A stretch of DNA of 64,000 nucleotides from NCBI GenBank assembly GCA_013400975.1, contig WBMZ01006398.1, forward strand, positions 58,156-122,155, written 5' to 3'. The stretch is from Atrichornis clamosus. Taxonomy: Eukaryota > Chordata > Aves > Passeriformes > Menuridae. The translations under genes and the position numbers were made by a program. A model generated the notes under the pieces. The model worked only from the letters and a program-made list of their open reading frames with translations. It was not told where the DNA came from and made no database searches. Of this stretch, positions 26,601-40,616 are shown piece by piece. The first letter of the stretch is position 1, and each line of letters opens with the position of its first letter.

Positions 26601-29600
26601 GAAGCCTGTGCATTCTGTCTGTCTAATTCAATGAATGTTTTTTCACCATAAGAGCCTGATACTCTGCCTGTGGTAATAAAATAAAACTCAGCAACAACTA
26701 ACACACAGTCATGCAACACATTACATGCTATTTCAAAAAATACTTTCTACATGAAGAGTGTCAGGCCAAGGAAAGAGAAAATATTAGATACTGGAGCTGG
26801 CACATGTGAAATGATTTCTTAATCATTAGTGAAGAAAAATTCAATCTGGGCAAAATTTATATTAGTGAAATTAGTGTTCCTTCTAAACATGTTCTGCAGA
26901 AGTAAAAATACAAATCTTTATTAAAGTGTATGTAAGCCAACACTTTTCTTTTTCAATACATGAAATATCTGCTTACACTTCCTGTAGTGTTTTATTAATA
27001 CGTGATTTCACAGTAGTTTAAATTTTCTAATACAAATCCCAAAATATATACTTATATACAGATACGTAGTCTCATTTTAGAAGTACTGAATTCTCCCACA
27101 TCTCCCACTGAGCAAACACAACTGAGCTGATGCGCAAAATTGACCTATTTATTTATGGTCCAATTCAACATCAACTGAAATTAAGGAAAATTCCCTTGTG
27201 TGCAATAAGATGAAGGAGTTTGCTACATCCTTTAACTTTAGGTGCCCACTCAAACAAAAATTTGTGAAACGAATCTTTAAAATGCAAAAAACAGAATTTG
27301 GTTAAAAAGTTTGGGTTTGGAGGAAAATGTTTATTTCTGCTTATTGACACTTATTTTGGAAAATGTGTTCCTAAGACTTTCCCACTTCAATTTATTGTTA
27401 ATAAAGAACAGTAGCAAAAAATCTCTATATTACAGTATTTCTTATTCAGAATATCACACAAAAATGTTCCTTCCAAACTCTTTGGGTGAAAAAAAAATTA
27501 TTTTTCAGTGTTCAAATTTAAGACAAAAAGGTGTATCTGGAGAATAATGAAAATAGCCTTGACCAAATGCACTTTAATAATATGAGCAAGTGGACTATAA
27601 TAATACTATTCAAACTATTTTAATTTCTCAGGCTATTAATGCAGGCAGTTTTCTCACGGCCTCTCATATAATGTTTTGTGTCTGTGTGAACTATATGTGA
27701 CCAAGAATGGTATTTATTTTTCTTTTACATCATAGTGGGAAGCGTTCATTGCCCTCTTTTAAATAAACATTTAGAACTTCCTGTGGCTTGTGGAAAAAAA
27801 TGTTTACTTTTAAATTATGTGCAAAGCTGGATGACTTTGGAGGAAAAAAATATCACTTCTTGAATAACTTGCTCCAAAGAGCAGGATTATTTGTTAAATA
27901 AACCAAATAAAAATTTGTTAGATAGGAGAAATAAATACTTGAGGAAGAAACCTTATAAAAAAACTCCCATGCAATGCATATCTAGTAAACAGATTTGCCT
28001 GCTGATTTATGAAGGTACATGAGCCTTCTGCTTCCCTCAGGGCTCATCCTACATATGCTACATAAGCTTTCCAACGTGTCTCTGACAGCCTTTACTCTTC
28101 TGCTCGTATCATACTGAGTAACCCAAAAACTACAACAGGGCAACCAGCTGAAACGTCCAGCCAGAGCCTTGTCCGGCAGCAGCCAGTGAGCAGACAGCTT
28201 GCTTTCAGTGCCCTCTCTGCCACATACAAGCTTGAAAGGAGTCTAGTGCTTAATGATATTATTCATTCAACCCTACTTGTCATTTAGAAATTTTTAGAAA
28301 GCTCATTTTTTAAATTAAGAAACTTAGAATATAGATTTTGCCCTGTAACAATACAGGCTCTTTTTTCTAGAAGTGGCTAAGGAAATTTCTCACTGTGAGA
28401 GAAAGTAGAAAGAAGTATTACCCTGTGGGAGTGGTCAAGTGTACATATTTTGAAAATCTAATTGGTGAATAATGGGAAAACATGTCAGAAAAATATATGT
28501 GCTAGGGGAGGAAAACTTTAAGTGATTCAGACTGGTGAACAATAGGCGTAGCAAGGATTTTAATCTTTCTCCACTAGCACTCTCCTTCCTCCTTTTTCTG
28601 TCTTATGTTTTTGATTTTCTCCTTTAATTTATTTAATATTTTAATTTATTCACATTTAATTATACGAGTGAAGTACTTTTTTTCAAAAGAAATGCTGATT
28701 CCTGGATCCCACTTATTATTTATACCATTATGTGCTAAAGCATAAACTTTTCAGATATTCAAGGCACACATATTTTTGCATACTGGACTGCCTCACATTC
28801 TGTGGCATTTAATGCAAAATATAATGAATATAACTACTTTGCCCTTTCTAAGTTCACCCTCCAAGAAGGGTTTTCACAAGTAAATATCTGGATTGCAAAC
28901 AGTCTCTTCAATGCCAGAAAAAAACCTGTGCTGTCTCTGTATGACTCTACTGTCAAGCTGCAATTTTAAAGTTGCCTGGCTATTCTTTCCTGACTACAGA
29001 TCACATAACTGTGTGTCTCAATGTTAATATGTTCCCTCAGTAACTGGTTAATGTGAAATGGATTGCTATAAAATCTGTATCCATGTTTTCATTGTACCAG
29101 TGAAAAGGAAAACCCAGGCTTGATGACATTGAAGATTTACTTCATAATTTCTTACTTCCGACACATTAAAAGATAGGAATATTTTGTTTGGACCAAATTA
29201 AACAAACCATAAGATTTCTCTGAAATAATATGTGCTTCCCATGAAGTATTTACAAATAATCTCTGCAAGGTTAAAAAAGAACTAAATCAGTCCCATTTAA
29301 ATTACTGTAAACCAAATTAAAATAGGTTGGACACAGCCTTATATTAAATTTTTTTCTGCAGTATTTATACCAGACTGAAGAAATCCAAGCCTGCACTCCC
29401 TCAAGGAAAAGAGTAATCTTTGTGCATGACTGATTTGTTGTGAAGTCTTAGAAAGATCTGTTACTCCAGACATTTGAAGTAGATGTCCAGTGTCCTTCAT
29501 TCTCTGTTAAATGCAGAACAGTGTTCAGAAAAAACGTCCACACCATATGGATATTTTTGGTCCTGATCTCTGCCTCCAAGACACACACAATAGAGTTTGG

Positions 29601-30349
29601 CTCCAATCTTATCAGAGCTGATTTATTGTGTTCTCTTTGTGTTTATTGATGTGTTCATACAATCTGTACACAAAAACTGACAAAAGCAACTGAAATATGT
29701 TGCTACCCAAAGTTTTATAAACCCGTAGTTTTCAGAGCTTTGGCACTGACATTCAGTGTCAAACCTGACTGTGGGTATTTAGACCTTTCGATAGTTGAAC
29801 CCATGACTGTTGATTCAGCCAATTCTGCAGTCCACAGAAGAGCCAGAAGTTCAAGATAGCGACTTTTTACAATGTTTTAACCAGAAGATGATATGCCAAC
29901 ACTTCTCTCTTGTTTCAGAATATTTAGTAAATTTTGGTTTTAGAGAAGTCACTTGTTTGGGATTGGTTTTGTTGGATTCTGATGTGGAACAATTTTTTAC
30001 TGGATGTAGATCTTTTTTCTGTACTGTAAATCAGGAAGTTAAAGACTGTGAGGGAGGGCCAGGTATTCAAATAATCCATCTCAAAATTCTTTTAAATGTC
30101 ATAACAATGCTACCAAGATGCTGAAATTCTTGGCAAGCTCAAGAATACTTTTCATGGAAAGTCAGTGTCACCTTCTTCCACAAAAACAAAAAAGGAAAAC
30201 AAATTGCTAGGTGTTATAAAGTTATCTGAGAAAATTTGTCTTCACTATCATGTGCTCCAGCCACCCAAGTTGCAGAAGGCAAAGATGGAGACTGAGAGAA
30301 TAGAAAACTTAGGAGATTATCAGGTTTGAGAACATACAAGGAACACAAA
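23698..30349. other. Intergenic DNA, no gene seen
   Basis: Very AT-rich apart from the GC islet at about 24.7-25.1 kb. The open frame at 29810-30124 (about 104 codons, no ATG at its start) has no recognisable domain and I do not call it. There is no clear repeat family. Confidence 0.55.
24735..25065. other. GC-rich islet of unknown nature
   Basis: About 330 bases of C/G-rich sequence sit inside AT-rich DNA. Overlapping frames are open on both strands (24782-25135 +, 24720-24926 -), with no familiar protein motif. It could be a regulatory islet, non-coding RNA exon or repeat remnant. Sequence alone does not decide. Confidence 0.3.
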
Positions 30350-31563
30350 TGTGCAGAAGTCTATGGGACCTGATGAGATGTATCCACAGCTTCTGAGGGA
30401 ACTGTCGGACAAAATGTCTAAGTCACTATCCATCACATTTGAGAAATTGTCCAGTGAAATTATCACTGACTTGTTAAAAAGGAAATATACCCCCCATTTT
30501 TAAAAAAGAAAATAAAGAAGACACAGGGAATTACAGGCTAGTCATTCTTCCGCTGGTGTCTAGCAAGATGATGGAACTGATCCTCCTGCAAACTCTGCTA
30601 AGGAATGTAGGAAGTAAGGAGGTGATTGCTGACATGGCTTCATCAAGGGCAAATCATGCCTGACAAATCTGGTGACCTACAATGGAGTGACGGGGTTGGT
30701 GGATAAGTGAACATCAACTGACATTACCTACCTGGAGTTATGCAAAGTATTTAGCACTGTCCTGCACAACATCCTTGTCTGTAAATGGGAGAGACAGGGA
30801 TTTGATGGGTAGACAACTTGGTGGATAAGAGACTGGCTGGATGGTGACACTCAAAGGATTGTGGTCAACAGCTCACTGTCCAAGTGGAGAGCAGTGAGAA
30901 AAGATGTTCTTTAGGGGTTGGTATTGGAACTGGTGCTGCTTAACACCTTTGTTGGTGACATGGACAGTGGGATTGAGTGCATCCTCAGCAAATTCGCAGA
31001 TGACATCAATCTATGTGGTGTGGTCAACATCCTGGTGGGAAGGGATGCCTGAGGGACCTGGACAGCCTTGAGAGGTGGATTGTGTGAACCTCCGGATGTT
31101 CAACAAGGCCATGGTCAAGGTCCTGTATGTGGATTCTGGCATTCCCAAGCTTAAATACAGACTGGGCAGAGAATGGATTGAGAGCAACCCTGTGAAGCAG
31201 GACTTGGATGCATTAGTGGATGAGAATCTCGACATGACCTGGCAATGTGCATGTACATCCCAGAAAGCCAACTGTGTCCTGGGCTGTGTCAAAAGCAGCC
31301 TGGCCAGCAGGCCAATGAAAGTGATCCTCCCCCTCTGCTCTGCTCTCATGAGATCCCACCTGGAGTGCTGCATCCAGCTCTTGGACCACAAGCATAGCAA
31401 ACACATGGATCTGTTGGAGTCAGTCCAGAGGAGAGCCATGAGGATGACAATAGGGCTGGAACAGCTCTCCTGTGATGACAGGCCGAGACAGTTGGGGTTA
31501 TTCTGTCTGGAGAAGAGAAGCATCTGCAGAGACTTTAGAGCAGTCTTCCAGTACCCCATTTAA
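30350..31563 (+). mobile_element. CR1 LINE, reverse-transcriptase and C-terminal ORF2 region, 3' end missing
   Basis: This is the longest CR1 copy in the window. It starts with the 'gggacctgatgagatg...cacag' stretch, passes through N-Y-R-L-like and H-G-F-I-K-G-K-S-C-L-T-like segments with stops, and keeps the catalytic box F-A-D-D intact at 30993-31004. The region 31075-31563 is still open for 162 codons and reads as the CR1 C-terminus (V-Q-R-R-A near residue 116, L-G-L-F-C-L-E-K-R near residue 140). Stops and frameshifts upstream mean it cannot make a working protein. The copy ends abruptly before the 3' UTR. Confidence 0.93.
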
Positions 31564-31572
31564 AGTTTTAAT

Positions 31573-31635
31573 TGAGAGAATCTGTGGGATAATCATAAAT
31601 GGTTTGAGTTGGAAGAGACGTTAAAGATCATAAAT
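31573..31635 (-). mobile_element. CR1 LINE 3' end, antisense, about 60 bp
   Basis: The sequence AGAATCTGTGGGATAATCAT followed by 'ggtttgagttggaagagacg' and 'ttaaagatcat' is the reverse complement of a CR1 3' UTR and tail. It lies directly after, and opposed to, the sense CR1 that ends at 31,563. Confidence 0.75.
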
Positions 31636-31732
31636 GAAAGAATTAATGAATCATCAGAAGATTTGGATGAAAAGTGTAGCAAGCAAAATGGTTAGAGTAT
31701 TAACAGTTTGGAGAACAGGAAGGAAATTATGA

Positions 31733-31895
31733 CACTTCAAGTACACAAAAGGTTCCTGTGAGGAAGACTGTCATGGGATGTCTCACAGGAAGTAGAACAA
31801 AGTGTAATTGGCTCAATTTGCAGCAGAGACTAATGTTTGATATTGGGAAAGCTTTCATAACCATAATTTGAGCTAACTGAGTTAAATAGGAATAA
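31733..31895 (+). mobile_element. Old CR1 LINE fragment (3' region), sense
   Basis: Strongly diverged sequence keeps the order 'caagtacacaaaaggtt', 'acaggaagtagaac', 'caatttgcagcag', 'gatattgggaaagc', 'tttcataaccat'. This is the usual CR1 3' region after the C-terminal ORF. The higher divergence suggests it is older than the neighbouring CR1 pieces. Confidence 0.6.
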
Positions 31896-34800
31896 AATAA
31901 ATGTGTTTCTACAGAAATTACTCTGAATCCAGGAGAACCAAAAAATGAACGATATTCTTTCAACAGAATTTTTACATGAAACAGGATGTAGAACAGAGGT
32001 CTATGGAAAGAATATAATTTTCCATTAATTTTTCACTTGATTGTTTTGGTTGTTTTAAAAATACTATACAACCTCAATTTTGATTCTATTAAATATTTTT
32101 ATAAATTTTCTACAGACCATTTGTAGAATCAGATTTGTTATCAATGATTTTGTGTCTTTTTGTCTTCAAAGAGATGGATGATTGTAAAGACAAACAAAAT
32201 GATAATTTGATAAAATAATTTAATTCTAAAGTTTCTAAACAAAAATACATGTGGATATAAAGCCATTGGTCATGGTGATAGAAAATATCCTTTTGTCCAG
32301 TTACTGCCTATATGGAGTATACTGTTCTCCAAGAGCAAAGAGGTGGAAAGAAAAACCTGATGTATGGTTTTCTGTGTCAAAACTAACACAGAAATTCAAA
32401 ATTCAGTAAGCAGTAGATCTAAACCAAAATCAAGCTTTTACACTTAAGATAAGCCTGGGAAATCTGGGCAAAGGGCACACTGTAGGTCAGAGATTGGTAA
32501 AACAGTTGCATATATCACATCGGTCCCTTCTGTTCACCAGTTTTATACAAACAAAATGAAACTAGGGAAAAAAAGAGGGTAAAGTACTTTGAATCTAAAA
32601 ATGTCATATTTAATTAAATCACATTTTATATTAATTTACTATATAATTGCCAGCTGCCCTGACTCAAGAGTTCATAGTCATAAGAATCATAGAGTCACCA
32701 CAATATTTTTTATAGTCCCACTTAGTACCCAGCACAAGGCTGATCTTTCTTCATTACCAAACAATTCTTTCTTCTTTAGACTACAAAATGGCAAATCCCT
32801 AAATTCATATCACATCTTAATCAGACAAGATGAAAATAAACCCTTATACATGTCTTAGTGAAAAAGTGGAGTATGTAAAATGTAAAATTCATATTTTTCA
32901 GAATAGGCACAGAATTCTCAGACAGGTAAATATTGTACAAATTTTCATCATAAAGCTGTAATTTGACTCTGTTTTTTCTTGATGAAAAATATCTAATTTT
33001 AATTTTAAAAGTTTCAGACCTGAAATACAACAATCTGAATTTTCATCTTCTACAGCCACTGAACTTTTATTATAAAGACAAAGACGTATTATGGCTTCAG
33101 TTTTTAAAAATAGCATATACTGAGGTATACCTTTTAAGAAAAGCCATAAAAAAATAGTAATCTAAACCAGGCTGAACCTTCTTTTAAGTTTCAAAGAATA
33201 CTTTTAAGAACTGCAAAACCCATTTTTCTGTCTCCAGCATATTTGACAATTACATTTCATACTTTTTTGGCATCACCAATATTGTTCTCCTTTAATCTGA
33301 AACATATTGTAATAAATTATCAATTCACAATTTGGAAAAGAAGGTATATGAAGAAGCTGCTTGCTTTGGAAAATAGCTCCAAACTCTTCCAATGAACACA
33401 AAAACTGAGAGGTCATGGGGAGACTTGAAGGAAAGAAGGGAAAATTTCAGTAGATGGTGCCAGCTCTATAACTCTGGACTATATTCGTATAAAATGGCTG
33501 ACCAGAAACATTTGTGGACTGGAGTCAGAACATATTCAGAAACGAGGCTATGCACAGTGGCGGCAAGGGGTGAAATAGAGATCTACACACAGAGCAACAT
33601 GTTTTTGTCTTTATAGGTGGACACTTGAGCTCAACAGATGGGCCAGGTCATTGAGGCCCTCAGCCCAGCAATGCCATCTCCTGCGTGTCCTGAGAACGGT
33701 TATAACAAAGTGCAGAAGAGATCCCATCACTTCAGGTTTAGCACTTCAAAGCCACAAAACAAAATAAAAACATATTAAAGTAATCTTAGCCCTAAGATTA
33801 CCTTAGCTTGTCCTAGCAAGCGTGTTGGAAGTGGGGGAGTGTAACATCTCTGGGACTCGGGAAGAGAGGTTGCGAAATGAACTCTTTTAAACCATATACA
33901 CTTCCATCCTGGATGTGCGTTTGACAAATAGATCATGATTAGTTAGGCATTTAACATGAAATAGCAGGTATCCTTTGGGCTAATTTATGAACCAAATTAT
34001 AGCTGTAGTGAGACATGTGAAAAAAACACCCCAAACAAAATAAAGCCACAAAAGGTAAGGATTTTGTGAGGCCTAAAAGGTTCTACAGAATTTACAAATT
34101 ACTAGCAGCTTCTTGGGTGTATTTTTAAAACCTGTTTTTCTCACTTCTATCCTATAATTTGAATAATAATTGTTTATTTTCTGTGACTTAATTCCATTGT
34201 CTCTTTTGTCAACTCTTTCTCATTTTGATGACACCAGAATGGCACTGCAGGCTGTGAGTGGGTTAGATACAGTGTGAACTCCTCAGAGAGATGAATTTTC
34301 TAATTGTGACTGAAAGAGGCAATTTGTCTTTGTGAAGTTGATTCAAACTATTTGGAGGAGATACAGTGTGCAGGAACACAGTGAAAGACCCTTAACAATG
34401 TGATGAGAAATAACTGTTCTAACCCGTCTAAGTCTCAAGATCCGGTTTGGGGTGGGTTTGGTTTTATAAGTGAAGAACAGTCTCTGAATAGATTTTTCCT
34501 TGCAGGCATATGTGGCTTCTTCAGAGGCAAGCTTTACATCTTGTTATGAAAAGCTGATACATTCATTTTGAAATATCCTATGTAATTTTTACATTTAGCG
34601 CAGAATAAGTTGATCCTTAAATTTAGTTGATAGTTTCTAACTGGTACAATACACTGATATTGTCAAAAGCTGCTAGACAGTGGTTGTCTGACTGTTTTCT
34701 GTGTCCATGCTCCAGTGCATTATGCAATACCTGATTTTCAAAAACTGCTCTTTGAAAATCAAACCTATCAGAGATATTTTGGAAAACTGTTAGTCACTTT

Positions 34801-37800
34801 TACAAATCTTGACCTAATCCTCTAAGGGTTTGGGTTGCTCGTATATTTTGATAGATGAAGATGAGTCAAGAAAATCAGTGGTTAAGCTCTGAAATGGCAT
34901 AAAACACAGGATGCTGCAATTTCAACAAGATGGTATGATTTATGTCTTCTGGAGTTGTGTCCCAGCATGCTCATAAATTCATCTATTACGTATGCCAATC
35001 TAAAAAAAACCCAACCAAAACCCAAAAGTGAGACAAACAAATGCAAACCAAGAATATTCGTAATAAAAGTAGTTTACCTTTTATTCAGTTGAAACACAAT
35101 GGATGTGTGTTATCCTCTAAATTAAAATGTAACTAATATTTTTGGAACTCAGTGTTCCAGAAGGTAACTGAGAAACAAATTGTAAGGAAGGAAATAAAAC
35201 AATGAAAAATGTAGAAAAAGCATAACCTTAGGTTTTTTCTGATTACCAATAAACATTTCACTGTAATTCACTAGCTGAAGGAATTGCTGTCACATTAAAG
35301 TTTTTCCATGTATAATTAAGCTCTGTTTTGTTTAGAATACCTCACTATGTTTTATCCAGGTTGACTATGGAAAATATCTGTGCAATTTCTTGGTCAGAGC
35401 AATCATTTGAAGAGCTTATTCATAAGAATAAAAGTAGAATGTATATACTTCAAATAGTAGTCAAAGAAAAACCCATATCTAGTTAAGGCAAGTTAAAGTG
35501 AATGCCTCTTCTATTGCTTAAGCAAATACAATGGATATTTTGAAGACAGTCCCCAATATATCCAAGACTTTTCTATTTTAGTCAATATAGCGTGAAAATC
35601 AATCTGAGAGTTTCTCTGCACTCTTTTATGAACTTCAATTTCACAGTTCATACAAAACTGGTAAGTTTTGTGATGACATTGCTTATATCTTCAAAATCAC
35701 AATTTTGTATGTTCGGCTGAAGTTAGAATTCGTTTTTCCTCTGTAGATTGCCAAAAATAAGCATTTTAAGAAAAAGAAAAAGACAAAAACCTCATGTAAA
35801 TGCCCTTATTTTTATTCCACTCCTTTTCTCAGGGCTTTCCTGAGTAAAATAGTCACCAGCCTCCACTGAACAAGTTTACTCTCTGTGATGACTAAACTGG
35901 AAATCCAGGATGACCCTGGTATTCACATGTTTTTCATAATCTGGGAATAGCCTGTTCAGAGCTGCACAGGATGTGCCTCATTTTAAATGCTGGTTCATAA
36001 CCCATGACTAAAAGAGTACATGCAAGGAATACAGTTCCAACATTTGCATGAATTACTGTCATCCTTTTCTAGGGCATTGTGTAATTCAGCTGGGATGACA
36101 AAGGTTGTCCAGAGCATGATCTAAGGGCCATCAAAATGAGAATTAAGGTTTGGATTTTTAATCCGAATCTTGAAAATAGCTGGACTGCAACTCAAGATAC
36201 TGCAAACTATAGAGAAAGACCAAAATCTGCTGAAACAGCTGCTCACTTGAAAGAAAATTAATCTTCTCCTACCTGAACTAATCCTCTCTCCTCTCCAGTC
36301 ATCACTTCCTCTTTCACAGCCCACACTCCCAAAGTGACGCTCTTTTCTGGGAAAGTGTGTTTCATGGGTACTTGTAGCTTCCTGGAGGCTTTGCTGAGGT
36401 GTATCTGTTAGCAAACTCTTTCCTTCATACAAGAGACCTTCCAGAGGAGAGGAGGCTGCTGACACTCACACGTAAGCCGGGCAGGAACAAAATTTAATGC
36501 TATCACTGAAGCACAGTGAATGGAGAACCTGATAAAGGGGTCTATCAGTGTGTGTGATAGCAAACATTTTTGCCTATGCTTTCTTCAATTTCTTTAATTA
36601 AAGGTGAAGAGGTAAAGTCAAAGTGAGGTTCTGGGATCTTTGGTCCACAAGTGGTTTTACTTTTCCCTCATTTTTTTGTAGTATGACTAAGAGCTGGAAG
36701 GACTCATACAAAGTCTAGTTTTGCCTACTTGCTACATTTTTGAGGCAGAGGGGCAACAGCAATCTCAAAATGTATGTCTACACTACAAAAACATAAGAAA
36801 TAGGTAGGAAAAGGCTTCCTCCTCATGAGTGTAAGTTAAGTTCAGAGCATTTGAAATCATAGGTTACATCAATATGTGGTTAACTCCTGCAGCTGCTAGA
36901 TAGACCTGGACAAAATGATTTGATTCAGAAAATGATAGAAAAGCCAGTGAAAACGAAAGCCTGTGTCGAGTACAGGAACAGATAGGCCTTTGAAAAGTCA
37001 CGAGACCGAAATGAAGGATATGATCACATCTCAGATACTTCAGCTGAGGAAAATTTGAGCTTGTTTCCTAGAGTGACCTGTAGATGCCACAGACTCCCTT
37101 CAGAAGAGAGAAGAGAGATGGCCATGAGGAGCACAGAGTACATGCTCTTGCAGAGTGGGAAAGGGAGAGATGGGAAGACAGACAGTGACAGAAGAGACTA
37201 TTCCTCCAAAGAGAGAGCTCTCTCTTTTGAAGTTTGATTTCATTTTGTTCAAATAGTTGTACAATAATTGTTTTTCACAGATGCATAAAGAAAGTGCTAT
37301 TGGTAACACACATCCAAAATCTGACACATTAATCCTTTTGATCTGTAAAAGTGTTAATAAGTTCAGGATAATAATTTCTGAGGTCACAGAGCACTGATGG
37401 AATCTTTCATACTCGGAATATCCAGAAATTACATTCCTGTCTCTTTAACTACCTTGTTAGGCTCTGCCTAGGTAAATATTTACCTGGATCAATGTTTACT
37501 AAGCTGGAGTGAATATTTACTCATATTTTTAGTAAAGGAACCCCACTGCTAACTGTGAAGAACAGTTTACTACTGTTAATTGGAAGAAATTATTATAGCT
37601 AGTGTGGAAAGAAGAGGCAGGCAGTAGCACCTAGTGAATGTGGAAGATGAAACGCTAGGAAGTGAATAAAGCACAGGTGTGAGATACAGAGGAGGTAGAG
37701 AGGGTTCCTATGGGGCAGCCAAGCAGGGCTTCTGTTTCCATCCCTTCCTGATGGGAATTGGCACTTACCTAGCTGGTTTACCCAGACTTTGAGGCAGACT

Positions 37801-38755
37801 TGCCTGCCCTTCTTTACCACAACAATGACAACAATGCTAACTGGTCTTTGATCATCAAAGCTGGGATCTATTAGAAGGCAGCCCAAGAAAATGCCTTCTT
37901 CTCTAGTGAAAACTTAGAATTAGAAAGAATCTAAATCTCTGGGATCCCCCATTCCTTCAGAACAAATCCTGTCCTCTTACTGTAGTTTCATCCCAGTAGG
38001 TCTCTGGATTGCAATAAATGTTACCCATTTTTTCACATTTCCCCCTAAAAGAAAGCCTTTCATTCCACCCCCAGGGACAGATCATGTCAGTTCCTCTGAG
38101 GGGTCTGCAACCTGTTCTGCCAGCACTGGGTGCCTGCTGGACATGCCTCTCCCAGCCCAGCCCAGCCCCGTGCTCCAGAAGCAACTTCCCCAGGGTATGT
38201 TTGCTCCTTCCAGAGCAGCGTTCATCTCTTTCCTGCAGACACTTCCACTAGACCCAGGTAGAGCATTCACCAGCACACAGGCTTCCTGCCTTCTTTCCCA
38301 CCACTGTCCTTTGAAAGGTCCACAAAATAAACTAAGAGCAAATGAAGCAGATGCTATCCATCAAAATTTAATAAAAGATTGTTATATAAATAAGATTAAC
38401 ATGCAGTTGCCTGTAACTTTCTGGGAATTGGTATTTGGAGCAGCATGTAGCTCTAAAAGTTTCTTAAATTGGAGTAATAAAATCACATAGAAAAAAGACT
38501 TTCTAATGATTTTTTATATTGACTAAGCAGTAGTCAAAGTAGATCAGAGTGGGAAGGATAACTCATTGCTGCTAGGCCCTGTGTATGGTCAAGGGCCATA
38601 AAATTACATAATTACTTGATATTGTTCTTTGGTTGTTAGTTTTTTTTAAGGTTGTTTATCTTCTGAGTGACACAGCAGGGGGCAAAGAGTGGGATTAAGG
38701 GAATACTTGTATCAGAAAATATCCGCATTCCCATGAAAGCACACAAATATTGTGT
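31896..38755. other. Intergenic DNA, no gene seen
   Basis: AT-rich, without recognisable coding sequence or repeat family. The minus-strand frame at 36121-36465 (114 codons) has no domain I know and no splice support. Confidence 0.55.
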
Positions 38756-39196
38756 TTCCAGAGAAGGGCAATGAAACTGGGTAGGGGTCTGGAGAGTGAG
38801 TCCCAAGAGGAGCGACTGAAGAAGGTGGGGGTGTTTATCCTGGAGAAAAGGAGGCTCAGAGGTGACCTTAGTGCTCTCTACAACTCCCTGAAAGGAGATT
38901 GTAGCTGGGTGGGGGTTGGCCTCTTCTCCCAGGCAACCAGTGACAGGACAAGATGAAATGGCCTCAAGCTGTATCAGGGGAGGTTCAGGTTGGACATCAT
39001 GGACCACCATTCATGGAAATGGTGGTTAAACATTGGAATGGCTGCCCAGGGAGGTGATGGAGTCACCAGTCCTGGAAGGGTTCAAGAAATGACTTAGGGC
39101 CATGGTGTAATTGACAAGGTAGTGATCAGTAAAAGGCTGGACTCGATGACCTTGGAGGTCTTCTCCAACCTAAATGGTTCTGTGATTCCGTGACTC
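38756..39196 (+). mobile_element. CR1 LINE 3' end, about 440 bp
   Basis: It begins in the V-Q-R-R-A-like C-terminal coding region (CAGAGAAGGGCAATGAAACT) and continues through 'ctggagaaaaggaggctcag'. It then runs through the typical 3' UTR ('ggctgcccagggaggtgatgg', 'ctggactcgatgaccttgga') and ends in GTGATTCCGTGACTC, a slightly changed tail. It is 5'-truncated, as most CR1 copies are. It lies about 2 kb upstream of the decorin first exon. Confidence 0.92.
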
Positions 39197-40616
39197 AAAG
39201 CAATTAACAGGGTACTACATCAATAGTCGATGTCATAACTCCTCTCCCCTTCAGTTGCTCTGTCTTCCACCCACTCCACTTTCCATTTCAGGAAGGGCTG
39301 GACACCTAACACATACCTCTTCTACCTCTGGGTATTGACAGGTAGCATAACCATCTTCGTCATTCCTAAAGGTGGTAACACCTTTTCCCCTCTTTTTCCC
39401 CTTTCTTGGAATGGACTTAATGAAAAAAAAGTAGGAAAATTCTCCCTCTGTGGGCAGCAGTTCCTCTTTAGGCAGACTGGGAGTCCTCAGTCCACCCAAC
39501 AGGCACCCCGTGCTCCACCTGTTCCTACCTTTATCTTCATATTTTGGTTTGAATCTCCCTTTTGCCTGAAACAAAAAGAAGGAGGGATGGCCTTCCATCC
39601 CCCCTGTGCCTCCAAAGAAATTACTAAGTTATTACATTACAACACCTCTCAACCCCATAACAGGTATCAGAACAAATGTATTAAGGCTTTGCTGGGGAAG
39701 GATATGAATGGGTTTTGTGAAGCAAACTGACAACAAGTTTACCCTGACCTGTTCCTCATCAAAATCTTGCTTTGAAATGTTTTTAAACACCAGATGCAGC
39801 TGGTGACCAAGGTTCAAATAACTGACATTACTAAGATGCAGCCAAGATTTCAGCAAGCCTCATGGCGACACTTTTGGACAAAGATAAGTCTTTGTTGTAA
39901 GCATGAAAGCTTGGAACACCACTAATCATATGTAGAAAAATGTCACAACAGAAACCATTAGCAGTCTTGAATCCAGTGGAGAGGCAGGGAAAATAAGTTA
40001 TCTTAAGGACTAGAGGGGAATAACTGATCCTTAACTTTTAGAGTGAGCTATATAAAGAAACTGTAATGTAAGATGTCTGATTACTCCTTTGTTCTACACA
40101 GACAAAAAATAACAGACAATTATTCTACCATGCTTTCTTCCACCATAGGAGAATAATTTTAAGGTTTCTTAAAGGGCTCTTCTTGAATTTAAATGAGGAG
40201 GACAGCTAAAATTTCAAGAGTCTATTGTGTATCTAAAAATTCTGACTTTTAAACATCATTTTACAGGCTTTAATTTCAGATTTGCACCTGGTCTTAGCCT
40301 AGGGGCAGGAATAAAAAGGATACAAGTCAAAACACAGAGACACAAGCCTTCAGTATTTAGATAGGACAGCTAACAGCACAGGGAAGCTACACATGTTCAC
40401 AATGTGTTTGGATTACTAAACAAATATTAATTATTGTATTTGCTCTCATTTCAGTTTGCTAGATGTTTAAAATTGTGCAGGAATAAAGAAACTGCATTTT
40501 AGCTTCCATTGATATTTGCATAAAACCAGAAATTACTAAAATAAAATATAAATGTGAACAATAAGTCAGATCCATTTTTCCTTCCATGTTTTAAAAAAAT
40601 CTCCCATCTCTTAAAA
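39197..40616. other. Upstream flank of decorin, no gene seen
   Basis: Unique-looking sequence with no gene recognised. It is within 2 kb of the decorin promoter, so regulatory elements are possible, but none can be named. Confidence 0.5.

Noticed and set aside
29810..30124. 104-codon + frame
   Set aside because: No ATG at its start, no known domain, no conserved splice signals.
32681..32760. 'agaatcatagagtcacc' as a CR1 tail
   Set aside because: The following bases do not continue into CR1 3' UTR sequence; the match is too short.
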